DNA from: Pannonibacter sp. XCT-53
Lineage (GTDB): Bacteria; Pseudomonadota; Alphaproteobacteria; Rhizobiales; Stappiaceae
Direction of reading: 5' to 3'
DNA length: 64,000 bases
NCBI RefSeq assembly: GCF_009915765.1
Contig: NZ_JAABLQ010000002.1
Span: forward strand, 372,001-436,000
Part shown: positions 17,665-26,218 of the stretch, piece after piece
Numbering within the stretch: position 1 is the stretch's first letter
Layout: each line of letters starts with the position of its first letter
Notes under the pieces: generated by a model
Told to the model about the DNA's origin: nothing
The model's input: only the letters and a program-made list of their open reading frames with translations
Databases searched by the model: none
Translations under genes and position numbers: made by a program

Positions 17665-18417
17665 ATGCGGGGGATTGAAGGGCGCGTCTGCGTCGTGACC
17701 GGAGCCGCCCAGGGCAACGGCAAGGCAATTGCCGAAGGGCTGGCTGCCGCGGGTGCCGTTCTGGCGCTTTGCGACATCAACGAGGTCGCCGTGGCTGGTG
17801 TTGCTGCCGACCTCTCTTCCCTCGGCGCTCAGGTCTACGCAGCGGGTGTTGATGTGGCCGATGCCGCCGCCTGCGCGCGCTTTGCGGCCGACGTGCGCCG
17901 CTGGTCGGGGCCAGCCTCGGTTCTGGTCAACAACGCTGGCGTCATCCGTCGCCAGAGCGTGTTCGAGGACGGCTTCGAGGCGGGCTGGGAGCAGGTCTTC
18001 CGGGTCAATGTCGAGGGCGCGCGCAACATGGTGCGGGTGTTCTTGCCCGACCTGACGCAGACGCGCGGATCCATCATCAACCTGGCCTCGATCATGGCCT
18101 TTTCGGCCGGACCTGGCCTTGCCGCCTATGCGGCGAGCAAGGGGGCTCTTGCCCAGTTCACCAAGGCGCTGGCGCATGATCTTGCTCCGCACGGAGTGCG
18201 CGTCAACGCCATCGCCCCGGGGGTGATCGCGACGCCCATGACCGAAGCAACCCGCGCCAATCCGGCGGCCATCGACCGCTTCATGGCGCACACGCCGCTG
18301 GGACGGGTGGGGCAGCCGGAGGAACTCGCCGGTCCGGTGCTGTTCCTTGCCTCGGATCTCGCCAGCTACGTGACCGGTGCCGTCCTGCCCGTGGACGGCG
18401 GCTACCTCTGCGCCTGA
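17665..18417 (+). CDS. SDR-family NAD(P)-dependent oxidoreductase
   Basis: 250 residues, classical short-chain dehydrogenase of the FabG-like group; the ATG at 17665 has a GGAG site. The cofactor motif TGAAQGNG is at 12-19, NNAG at 89-92, and the catalytic Ser142, Tyr155, Lys159 are correctly spaced. The aspartate after the second strand (CDINE, about 37) favours NAD over NADP. It oxidises or reduces an alcohol/ketone whose identity is unknown. It is the first of a tight three-gene group with a flavoprotein and an EamA transporter. Confidence 0.88.
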   Translation: MRGIEGRVCVVTGAAQGNGKAIAEGLAAAGAVLALCDINEVAVAGVAADLSSLGAQVYAAGVDVADAAACARFAADVRRWSGPASVLVNNAGVIRRQSVFEDGFEAGWEQVFRVNVEGARNMVRVFLPDLTQTRGSIINLASIMAFSAGPGLAAYAASKGALAQFTKALAHDLAPHGVRVNAIAPGVIATPMTEATRANPAAIDRFMAHTPLGRVGQPEELAGPVLFLASDLASYVTGAVLPVDGGYLCA

Positions 18418-18451
18418 ACTTTCAAGAATGCCCGGACAGGAAGACGACAAG

Positions 18452-20158
18452 ATGCAAGATGCCACCTATGTCTGTGATGTGCTTGTGGTGGGCTCGGGCG
18501 CCGGCGGCCTGTCGGCCGCTGTTGCTGCCGCCCATCGCAACCTGAAGGTTCTCGTGGTCGAGAAGGAGCCGGTCTTCGGCGGCACGTCGGCCCGCTCCGG
18601 CGGATGGATGTGGATCCCGGGCAATGGCCCCGCCCGCCGTGCAGGGGTCGAGGACAGCGCGGCGCGGGCGCGCACCTATCTGCAGCATGAGACCGGCAAG
18701 CATTTCGACGCCGCGCGGATCGATGCCTTCCTGGACTACGGGCCCAAGGCGGTCGAGTTTTTCGAGCAGAACACCGAGCTGAAGTTCGATCTGGGGCCGA
18801 CCTTTGCGGACTATCATCCCGATGCGCCTGGCGGCATGCCGGGCGGGCGGTCGATTGTCGCGCGGCCCTTTGACGGACGTGAGCTCGGTAAGGAAATCAA
18901 GCGGTTGCGCCCGCCGCTGGCCGAGATCACCTTTCTCGGCATGATGATCGGTTCGGGCAAGGAACTGCTGCACTTCTTCAACGTGACCCGGTCGCCGGTT
19001 TCGGCCTTCTTCGTCTGCAAGCTGTTTGCGAAGTTCCTGCGCGACAAGCTCTTTCATGGCCGCGCCATGCGGCTGATGAACGGCAATGCGCTGGTTGCGC
19101 GGCTGGCGAAGTCCTGCTTCGACAAGGGCGTGCCGATCTGGACCCGCGCGGCCGTCAAGCGCCTCACGCATGACGACAGCGGCCGTGTGACGGGGGCTGT
19201 TGTCGAGACGGAGACCGGCGAGGTGACCGTGCAGGCAAGCCGCGGCGTGGTGCTCGCCTGTGGCGGCTTCCCGCAGGACGTGACCCGGCGCAAGGCCCTC
19301 TTCCGTCATGCGCCGACCGGCAACGAGCATGTCTCGCCGGCCCCTCCGGGCAACACCGGGGATGGCCTGCGTCTGGGGGAGGCGGTCGGGGCCAGCATCG
19401 ACGACAGCCTGCCGCATCCGGCGGCCTGGGTGCCGGTGTCGCGTCCGCCAAAGCCCGATGGCACGCTGGGCGTGTTCCCGCATTTCGTCGACCGCTCGAA
19501 GCCCGGCATCATCGCCGTGACCCGCTCGGGCCGGCGCTTCGTCAACGAGGCCGACAGCTACCACGATTTCTGCCAGGCGATGTATGACCGCTGCCGGGAG
19601 GAGGGCGGCGAGATCTGCGCCTATTTCATCGCGGACCACCGCACCTTCCGCAAGTATGGCCTCGGCTACGCCAAGCCCTCGCCGGTGCCCTTCCGGCAGC
19701 ACATCAAGTCCGGCTACCTCTTCTGCGGCAGGACGCTCGGCGAGCTGGCGGCGCAGATCGGCGCCAATCCGGCGCAGCTGGAGGAAACCGTGCGCGAGTT
19801 CAACAAGCATGCGGCGCATGGTTGCGATCCGGAGTTCAGCAAGGGCTCGACCGCCTACAACCGGTCGCTGGGCGACCCGGATCATCGGCCCAACCCTTGC
19901 GTCGCGCCGGTGGCCAAGGGGCCGTTCTATGCGGTCAAGCTGGTGATCGGCGACCTCGGCACCTTCGCCGGACTGAGGACGGACGAGAACGCGCGGGTGC
20001 TGGACGAGGACCGCCGGCCGATCGCCGGGCTCTATGCGGCCGGCAATGATGCGGCGAGCATCATGGGCGGCAACTATCCGGGCGGCGGCATCACGCTCGG
20101 ACCGGCCATCACCTTCGGCTACATTGCCGCGCGACACATGTCGGGGGCCAATTCGTGA
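18452..20158 (+). CDS. FAD-dependent dehydrogenase, KstD/fumarate-reductase flavoprotein family
   Basis: 568 residues from the ATG at 18452, which has an AGGA site; an ATG at 18428 would add eight residues but lacks a good site. The FAD-binding motif VVGSGAGGLSAA lies near the N-terminus, followed by EKEPVFGGTSARSGG; the C-terminal YAAGNDAASIMGGNYPGGG closes the FAD domain. This is the family of 3-ketosteroid delta-1-dehydrogenase and fumarate reductase subunits, which desaturate or reduce next to a carbonyl. Together with the SDR it suggests oxidation of a cyclic or aliphatic alcohol to an enone, or the reverse. The substrate is unknown. Confidence 0.85.
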   Translation: MQDATYVCDVLVVGSGAGGLSAAVAAAHRNLKVLVVEKEPVFGGTSARSGGWMWIPGNGPARRAGVEDSAARARTYLQHETGKHFDAARIDAFLDYGPKAVEFFEQNTELKFDLGPTFADYHPDAPGGMPGGRSIVARPFDGRELGKEIKRLRPPLAEITFLGMMIGSGKELLHFFNVTRSPVSAFFVCKLFAKFLRDKLFHGRAMRLMNGNALVARLAKSCFDKGVPIWTRAAVKRLTHDDSGRVTGAVVETETGEVTVQASRGVVLACGGFPQDVTRRKALFRHAPTGNEHVSPAPPGNTGDGLRLGEAVGASIDDSLPHPAAWVPVSRPPKPDGTLGVFPHFVDRSKPGIIAVTRSGRRFVNEADSYHDFCQAMYDRCREEGGEICAYFIADHRTFRKYGLGYAKPSPVPFRQHIKSGYLFCGRTLGELAAQIGANPAQLEETVREFNKHAAHGCDPEFSKGSTAYNRSLGDPDHRPNPCVAPVAKGPFYAVKLVIGDLGTFAGLRTDENARVLDEDRRPIAGLYAAGNDAASIMGGNYPGGGITLGPAITFGYIAARHMSGANS

Positions 20159-21135
20159 CCGGGCCGGAGCCCGACGGCCGCCGCCAGGGGGCGGGCTTCG
20201 GGCTCCTGGCCTGCGCCTGCTGGGCGGTCTACAACACGGGTACCGACCTCGGTCGTGCCTGGGGGTTCTCCAGCCTCGACCTGATGACCCTGCGCTTCTG
20301 TGTCGCCGCGCTCCTGTTCCTGCCGCTCCTGCTGCCGAGATCCGGCCAGGCCCCGGCGGCGGGACGGGCGCAGGCGACGGGTGCGCCCTTGCGTCGCTGG
20401 AGCTGGATCACCGGCGGTCTGCCGCTCCGGCGACTGGTCCTGCTGACCGTCTGCATTGGTCCTCCCTTCACGCTCCTGATCAACACCGGCTACGGCATTG
20501 CCCCGCTTGCGCATGCGGTGGTGATCAGCCCCGGCATGACGATGCTCACCGCCAACGCGCTGTCGGTGTTTCTCGACCGGCGGCCGATGCCGCTGGCGCG
20601 GATGGCGGGGCTCCTGCTGGTCTCGGGTGGCTTGATCGCCATGGCGCTGGAGCAGCCAGCCTCCAAGACGCCCGGTGTGGCGGTCTGGCTGGGGGACCTC
20701 TGCTTCGTCGGATCGGGCACCTTGTGGGGTGTGTTCACCTACCTGTCGGCGCGCTGGCAGCTGGATCCCGTGCGGGCCACCGGTGCGGTGACGCTTGTCT
20801 CTGCTGTCCTTGTGCTGCCGCCCTTCTGGCTGCTGCTGCCGCACGAGGTTCCCCCGCCGGCGGCCTGGGCTTGGCAGGTGCTGTTCCAGGGTGTCCTCGG
20901 CGGCTGTCTCGCGCTTCTGGCCTACATGCGCTCGGTGGCGCTGCTCGGGCCCGGGCTGTCGGCGATCTTTCCCGCGATGGTGCCGCCGCTCGCGGTCCTG
21001 CTCGCCATTCCGCTGACCGGAGCATGGCCGTCGGTCACACAGTGGAGTGGCATCGCTCTGGCCAGTACAGGCCTGGTTGTATCGCTGGACCTGATCAGCA
21101 AACGCAAGCTGCCGGTCCCGCGAAAGGGCCATTGA
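20155..21135 (+). CDS. EamA-family (DMT) membrane transporter
   Basis: 326 residues, GTG start at 20155 overlapping the previous stop as GTGA. About ten hydrophobic helices in two repeats, with family pieces such as FGLLACACWAVYNTGTDLG and GYGIAPLAHAVVISPGM. DMT-superfamily members move small metabolites, often outwards. Its coupling to the flavoprotein suggests it handles a substrate or by-product of that pathway. Confidence 0.88.
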   Translation: MTGPEPDGRRQGAGFGLLACACWAVYNTGTDLGRAWGFSSLDLMTLRFCVAALLFLPLLLPRSGQAPAAGRAQATGAPLRRWSWITGGLPLRRLVLLTVCIGPPFTLLINTGYGIAPLAHAVVISPGMTMLTANALSVFLDRRPMPLARMAGLLLVSGGLIAMALEQPASKTPGVAVWLGDLCFVGSGTLWGVFTYLSARWQLDPVRATGAVTLVSAVLVLPPFWLLLPHEVPPPAAWAWQVLFQGVLGGCLALLAYMRSVALLGPGLSAIFPAMVPPLAVLLAIPLTGAWPSVTQWSGIALASTGLVVSLDLISKRKLPVPRKGH

Positions 21136-21259
21136 AAGTCACGTATGATTCATCTATGACAAATCTATTAGAAAATATCTAACGAATGGATCGCCGATAC
21201 GGGCGGTCCGACACGGAGGAAGGGCGCTGCAGCAGCGGCGCTTCAATGGGAGGAGAAAC

Positions 21260-22291
21260 ATGAAGTCAGCATTTGCAGCAGCCCTGATGGCAGGAGTGAC
21301 CCTGACCGGCGGCCTGGCCCAGGCGGCGAGTTTCGATCTGCAGAGCGTGTTCGGCCTCAACGTGCCGTCGATCGGGCCGAGCCCGCAGCTCTGGGCCGAG
21401 CGCGTCAAGCTGATGACCAATGGCGAGATCGACATCAAGGTGCATGGTGCCGGCGATTTCGTGCCGCCCTTCGAGGTCTTCGGCGCGGTCAGTTCCGGCG
21501 CGATCCCGATGGGCTTCGACTGGATCGGCTACTGGGCCAGCACCATCCCGGTTGCAAACCTTGTCGGCTCCATGCCCTTTGGTCCGAGCCCGGACGTCTC
21601 GCTCGGCTGGATGTTCGAGGGCGGCGGTCTGGAGATCATCCAGAAGGCCTATGACCCGCATGGCGTGCAGATCATCCCCTGCCATCTGGTGGTGGGCGAG
21701 GCCGGCGGCTGGTTCAACAAGGAAATCACCTCGGTCGAGGACTTCAAGGGCCTCAACATGCGCATCGCCGGCCTCGGCGGCAAGACGCTGGCCAAGCTCG
21801 GCGCCAACACGCAGCTGGTGCCCGTCGGCGAGATCTACGTCTCGCTGGAAACCGGCCGCATCGACGCGACCGAATTCTCCGCGCCGCAGCTCGACCTCGG
21901 CCTCGGCTTCCAGAAGGTCGCCAAGACCTACTACTTCCCGGGCTGGCACCAGCCGTCGAGCTGGGACTCCATCATCATCAACAAGGATGTCTGGAACGGC
22001 TTCACGCCGGAGCAGCAGAAGATCATGATCGAGGCCTGCAAGGCGAACATCGCCTACAACCTCGGCAACCAGATCCATGCCCAGGCCGACGCCATTGCCA
22101 AGATCCGTGAGGCCGGTGTGACCGTGAAGCGGTTCCCCGACCAGGTTCTGGTCGACCTGAAGACGGCGGCGACGGAAGTCCTGAACGAGGAAGCGGCGAA
22201 GGATCCGATCTTCAAGGAAGCGCTCGACTCGCTGAATGCCTACGTCGCCCGCGTCGGCGAATGGAATGACTTGCAGGCGCTGCCGCGCTGA
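21260..22291 (+). CDS. TRAP transporter solute-binding protein, TakP/FcbT1 type
   Basis: 343 residues with a Sec signal peptide ending near GLAQAA (about 22). The mature part belongs to the binding-protein branch that includes the 2-oxo acid protein TakP and the 4-chlorobenzoate protein FcbT1. Characteristic pieces are PPFEVFGAVSSGAIPMGFDW, the arginine-bearing FKGLNMRIAGLGGK that grips a carboxylate, and YYFPGWHQPSSWDS. The ligand is therefore probably a carboxylate such as a 2-oxo or aromatic acid. The 124-base upstream gap is AT-rich and holds a TTAGA-N5-TCTAA inverted repeat (21168-21182). Confidence 0.9.
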   Translation: MKSAFAAALMAGVTLTGGLAQAASFDLQSVFGLNVPSIGPSPQLWAERVKLMTNGEIDIKVHGAGDFVPPFEVFGAVSSGAIPMGFDWIGYWASTIPVANLVGSMPFGPSPDVSLGWMFEGGGLEIIQKAYDPHGVQIIPCHLVVGEAGGWFNKEITSVEDFKGLNMRIAGLGGKTLAKLGANTQLVPVGEIYVSLETGRIDATEFSAPQLDLGLGFQKVAKTYYFPGWHQPSSWDSIIINKDVWNGFTPEQQKIMIEACKANIAYNLGNQIHAQADAIAKIREAGVTVKRFPDQVLVDLKTAATEVLNEEAAKDPIFKEALDSLNAYVARVGEWNDLQALPR

Positions 22292-22305
22292 GGCTGGATG
22301 AGCCG

Positions 22306-22333
22306 GACGGGCGGTGCCACGCCGCCGCCCGTC
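22306..22333 (+). promoter_or_regulatory. Hairpin between TRAP binding-protein and membrane genes
   Basis: A 9-bp perfect stem (GACGGGCGG, 22306-22314; CCGCCCGTC, 22325-22333) without a T-run follows the binding-protein stop by 14 bases. It probably favours high expression of the periplasmic component. Confidence 0.5.
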
Positions 22334-22402
22334 ATGCCCCTCCCGGGGCGGTGATTGCCACTCGCCCTCCCGCTGCCCTTCTCGTTTCAGGGGACCATAG
22401 CC

Positions 22403-22969
22403 ATGTCTCGCCTTCTCCAGGCCGTGACCGATCTTGCCTGCTGGCCGGGTCGTGTCATCGGCTGGCTGATGCTGCCGCTCATCCTGTTCGTCTGCCTCGG
22501 TGTCGTCGCTGCCCAGGTCGGTCTCAACCGGCTGGTTGACTGGCAGACATCGGTCCCGCTGCTTGGCACGGGCATCACGTCCAACACGCTCCTCGACCTG
22601 CAATGGTCCGCCTTTGCCCTGATCGCGCTGTTCGGCGGCGTTCTGGCCTTTCGTGACCGGTCGCATGTGAACGTCGACTTTCTCTCCAACCGCCTTTCGC
22701 CCCGCACCCGGATGCTGATCGACCTCGCAGGCGACATCCTGTTCCTGCTGCCGTTCTGCGCCGTCGTGGTCTGGTACGGCAGCCGGTTCGCGCTCGCCTC
22801 CTACAATTCGGGCGAGGCGTCCACCTATGGCGGCCTGCGCGACTACTGGATCGTCAAGGCCTGCATTCCGCTGTCGTTCCTGCTGCTCGGGCTCGCCGGC
22901 GTCGCGCGGATCCTCACCACCCTCGGCGCGTTGCGCAGCCGGCCGGACCAGACGGGAGACAGGGCATGA
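22403..22969 (+). CDS. TRAP transporter small membrane subunit (DctQ type)
   Basis: 188 residues from the ATG at 22403; the upstream in-frame extension is not preceded by a better site. Four hydrophobic helices are visible, with LQWSAFALIALFGGVLAFRDRSHVNVDF, a typical DctQ stretch (quoted here only as the region at about residues 72-98). It anchors the importer and overlaps the large subunit gene by ATGA. Confidence 0.88.
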   Translation: MSRLLQAVTDLACWPGRVIGWLMLPLILFVCLGVVAAQVGLNRLVDWQTSVPLLGTGITSNTLLDLQWSAFALIALFGGVLAFRDRSHVNVDFLSNRLSPRTRMLIDLAGDILFLLPFCAVVVWYGSRFALASYNSGEASTYGGLRDYWIVKACIPLSFLLLGLAGVARILTTLGALRSRPDQTGDRA

Positions 22970-24306
22970 TCGCCGAAATCATCTGGCCGCTGCTGATGCT
23001 GGCCGGGCTCGTTGCCGGTATCTTTGCCGGCTATCCGGTCGCCTTCGTGCTGGCCGGAATCGGCATCCTGTTCGCGGTTGCCGCCGGCGTGCCGATGCTG
23101 TTCCTCTCCACCTCGGTCTCGCGCATCTACTCCGGCATCCTGACCAACTGGCTGCTGATCGCGATCCCGCTCTTCGTCTTCATGGGTCTGATGCTGGAGC
23201 GCTCCGGCGTGGCCGAGCGGTTGCTGAAATCGCTCGCCGGCGTGTTCCGGGGTGTTCCCGGCGGCTATGCCTTTGCCGTGGCGATCATCGGCATCGTCAT
23301 GGCGGCTTCCACCGGCATCATCGGGGCGTCTGTGGTGCTGATGGGCATGATGGCGCTGCCGACCATGCTGGCCAACCGCTACGACCCGAAGATCTCCTGC
23401 GGCCTCATTGCGGCCAGCGGCACGCTCGGCATCCTGATCCCGCCCAGCATTATGCTGATCGTGCTGGGTGACCAGCTGCGCGTGTCGGTGGGGGAACTCT
23501 TCATGGGCGCGGTCGGTCCCGGCCTGCTGCTCGGCCTGCTCTATGTTCTCTATCTCGTGGGCGTCGCGATCTTCCAGCCGCACCGCATGCCGGCGGCCGA
23601 GACCGGCGAGGCACAACCGTTCTGGCGGGCCTTCGGGACGCTGGCCAAGGATCTGCTTGCCCCGGCGCTGCTGATCCTGGCGGTGCTGGGCACCATCGTG
23701 GCCGGCATCGCGACGCCAACGGAATCGGCGGCCATCGGTGCGGTTGGTGCGACGATCCTGGCGATCTCCTCGGGCGGGCTCAATCTCGCGGTGCTGCGGT
23801 CCGCGCTTCTCGACACGACGAAGACCACGGCCATGATCCTCTTCGTGATGATGGGCGCGACGGTGTTCAGCGTCGTGTTCCGCAAGCTCGGCGGAGACAC
23901 GCTGATCCTGGACATGTTCTCCAGCCTCGGCACCAGCCCCTATGTGGTGCTGTTCGTGATCATGGCGCTGGTGTTCCTGCTCGGCTTCTTCCTCGACTGG
24001 GTGGAAATCACGCTGGTCGTGGTGCCGATCGTGGCGCCTGTGGTGGCCGGGCTCGACTTCGGCCTGCCGAAGGAACAGACGCTGATCTGGTTCGCAATCG
24101 CGCTGGCGGTGAACCTGCAGACCTCGTTCCTGACGCCGCCCTTCGGCTACGCGCTGTTCTACCTGCGCGGGATCGCGCCGAAGGGCGTGACCATCGGCAT
24201 GATCTACCGGGGCATCATCCCCTTCGTGGTGCTCCAGGTCATCGCCCTTGTCCTGGTGATCAGCTTCCCGCAGGTCGCCCTGTGGCTCCCGGCCGCGCTC
24301 AACTGA
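22966..24306 (+). CDS. TRAP transporter large membrane subunit (DctM type)
   Basis: 446 residues with about twelve hydrophobic segments. Family marks are ASTGIIGASVVLMGMMALPT, ASGTLGILIPPSIML and FLTPPFGYALFYLRG. It is the ion-coupled permease that, with the preceding two proteins, imports a carboxylate at the expense of a sodium gradient (family knowledge). The gene ends in an 8-base overlap with the convergent transglutaminase-like gene. Confidence 0.92.
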   Translation: MIAEIIWPLLMLAGLVAGIFAGYPVAFVLAGIGILFAVAAGVPMLFLSTSVSRIYSGILTNWLLIAIPLFVFMGLMLERSGVAERLLKSLAGVFRGVPGGYAFAVAIIGIVMAASTGIIGASVVLMGMMALPTMLANRYDPKISCGLIAASGTLGILIPPSIMLIVLGDQLRVSVGELFMGAVGPGLLLGLLYVLYLVGVAIFQPHRMPAAETGEAQPFWRAFGTLAKDLLAPALLILAVLGTIVAGIATPTESAAIGAVGATILAISSGGLNLAVLRSALLDTTKTTAMILFVMMGATVFSVVFRKLGGDTLILDMFSSLGTSPYVVLFVIMALVFLLGFFLDWVEITLVVVPIVAPVVAGLDFGLPKEQTLIWFAIALAVNLQTSFLTPPFGYALFYLRGIAPKGVTIGMIYRGIIPFVVLQVIALVLVISFPQVALWLPAALN

Positions 24307-25126
24307 GCCGGGCACCTGTTGGCAACGCATGGCCGTCCGGGCCGCTTGCATCAACGAAGCCCTTGAGGATGCTCACGGACACAGGCCGGCCGGCGACGGC
24401 AAAGACCAGATCGCGGCCGGCCGTCAGCGCGAAACGGGTGCCGGGCTTCGGGTTGTAGGCCGGCGTCGTCGGACCGAGGCCATACTTGAGGTGATGCGAG
24501 ATGTCCCAATGGTGCGGCGCCCCGGCAGCATCGACCACGAACCAGCAGTGGCCGGGCTGCGACACATCCGTGTCGTCGGGAAAGTACAGGCCGCTGATGT
24601 AGGCGGCGTCGATGCCCGCCGCGCGCATCGCGGCCACGGCGTAACTGTGCGTGTCGACGCAGGTGCCCAGATGGGTGTCACAGGCGAGAGCCGGCATCGC
24701 CGCCGTGTCGTCGGCGAGACCAACCTCGCGCACGCCGTATTCAAAGCGGGCGTCCACGTGGCGCACGACGGCCTCGACCCGCGCCGCCGGTGTCGGGGCC
24801 TGCGCCACGACGTCGAGCATGAGGGCCGACAGGTCCCCGGAGGGCGTTTCGTGGGCGCCGCCCGTCGGGGCGAACAGCCAGGGCGGGAAGCGCGACGGCG
24901 CGGGCGAGAACGAGACGGTGACCTCCGCGTGACCTTGCTCCGGCTCGATCAGCAGCGCCTGCTGGCCGCTGTTGCGGGCCTTCAGGAGCCCGCGACAGGT
25001 GCCTCGGGTGACACTCAGGCCTTCGACTGTCTGTTCCGGCGTGTCGACGGGGACCCCGAACAGCAAATGGCTTGCGGAATCCGTCGGCTCTGTCAGGGTA
25101 AATGTCACAAGGGGCATGATATTCAT
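24299..25126 (-). CDS. Transglutaminase-like (cysteine protease fold) protein
   Basis: 275 residues. The catalytic triad of the transglutaminase-like superfamily is intact: Cys156 in LGTCVDTH, His193 in PGHCWFVVDA and Asp208 in HWDISHH. There is no signal peptide, so it is probably cytoplasmic. The N-terminal 100 residues form a beta-rich region. Bacterial members are mostly of unknown function, thought to be amidases or peptidases. It is a single gene convergent with the TRAP operon and divergent from the EamA gene, so context does not explain it. Confidence 0.82.
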   Translation of the reverse strand: MNIMPLVTFTLTEPTDSASHLLFGVPVDTPEQTVEGLSVTRGTCRGLLKARNSGQQALLIEPEQGHAEVTVSFSPAPSRFPPWLFAPTGGAHETPSGDLSALMLDVVAQAPTPAARVEAVVRHVDARFEYGVREVGLADDTAAMPALACDTHLGTCVDTHSYAVAAMRAAGIDAAYISGLYFPDDTDVSQPGHCWFVVDAAGAPHHWDISHHLKYGLGPTTPAYNPKPGTRFALTAGRDLVFAVAGRPVSVSILKGFVDASGPDGHALPTGARLS

Positions 25127-25252
25127 CCGGATGTCTCTGGTTCGCGACTCATATCCCCGTCCTGCGACAGAGACTCGTCAGTGCCATGACGAAGCGGTGA
25201 CAGCATCGCGGATGCGCCGCCCCCACCCGCCCGAGCCTCGAGAGGCGCCGCA

Positions 25253-26191
25253 ATGACCGTAGTTCCGAACCCGTCAGAGGATGGCGAGCGCCGCCTGCTG
25301 GCCAGCCTGAGCCCCAATTTGGTGGCCTCTCTGCTGATGGTCCTGTCCTTCCTCGTCTTTTCGATGATGGCCGTGTTCATGCGGGAGGTCGGTGACACGA
25401 TCCATGTGGTCCAGGTTATCCTTGTCCGGCAGGTGGTGGCGATGGTGCTGATGTCGCCGTGGTTCTGGCGGGACCGGGCCTTCATCCGCCGGCCGCGCGG
25501 CTTTCGCCTGCACCTGATGCGCGGCATCCTTGCCGTCGTGGCCATGTCCTGCGGCCTCACGTCGATCCTGCACATCTCCTTTGCCGATGCGACAGCGATC
25601 CAGATGAGCGAGGTGCTGATCGCAACCGCGCTGGCAGCGCTGGTGCTCAAGGAACATGTCGGCTGGCGCCGGTGGACCGCGACCGCGATCGGCTTCGTCG
25701 GGGTGCTGATCATGACGCGGCCCTTCGGCGGCGGCTTCGACCCCTATGCTCTGGTGGCGCTGGCCGGCGCGGCCGCTGGCGGGGCAGGGATGATCACCGT
25801 GCGGCTGGGCTCTGCCTATGACCGGACATCCACGGTGCTGTTCTGGCAGGCGGTGGTCGTGATCGCGCTGGTGGGGCCGGTGGTGTCACTCGTCTGGGTC
25901 ACGCCGACGCAGGAGGATGCGGTGCTGCTCATCGGCATGGCGCTCATCTTTGCCGCCGGCAACTGGCTCTTCACCTCCGCGCTGCGGCTTGGCGACACGG
26001 CCGCCATCGCGCCGCTGCATTACCTGCGGCTGATCATCATGGCGGGACTCGGCTGGTGGATCTACGCCGAGGTGCCGAGCCTGACGACGGTCATCGGTGC
26101 GGTGCTCGTGCTCGGCGCCGCGTCCTATACCATCGGCCGGAATGCGCGCAAGAAGTCGCTGGCCGAGCCCGATGGCCCCCTCTCGACCTGA
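25253..26191 (+). CDS. EamA-family (DMT) transporter
   Basis: 312 residues with ten hydrophobic helices in two EamA repeats; FVGVLIMTRPFGGGFDPYAL and LRLGDTAAIAPLHYLRLI are typical of the RhaT/YdcZ-like exporters. It is unrelated in close sequence to the EamA gene at 20155, so the two are not a recent duplication. It stands alone between divergent and convergent neighbours; the substrate is unknown. Confidence 0.88.
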   Translation: MTVVPNPSEDGERRLLASLSPNLVASLLMVLSFLVFSMMAVFMREVGDTIHVVQVILVRQVVAMVLMSPWFWRDRAFIRRPRGFRLHLMRGILAVVAMSCGLTSILHISFADATAIQMSEVLIATALAALVLKEHVGWRRWTATAIGFVGVLIMTRPFGGGFDPYALVALAGAAAGGAGMITVRLGSAYDRTSTVLFWQAVVVIALVGPVVSLVWVTPTQEDAVLLIGMALIFAAGNWLFTSALRLGDTAAIAPLHYLRLIIMAGLGWWIYAEVPSLTTVIGAVLVLGAASYTIGRNARKKSLAEPDGPLST

Positions 26192-26218
26192 CAGCCCGGG
26201 CCTGCTGGGGGCTGCACG

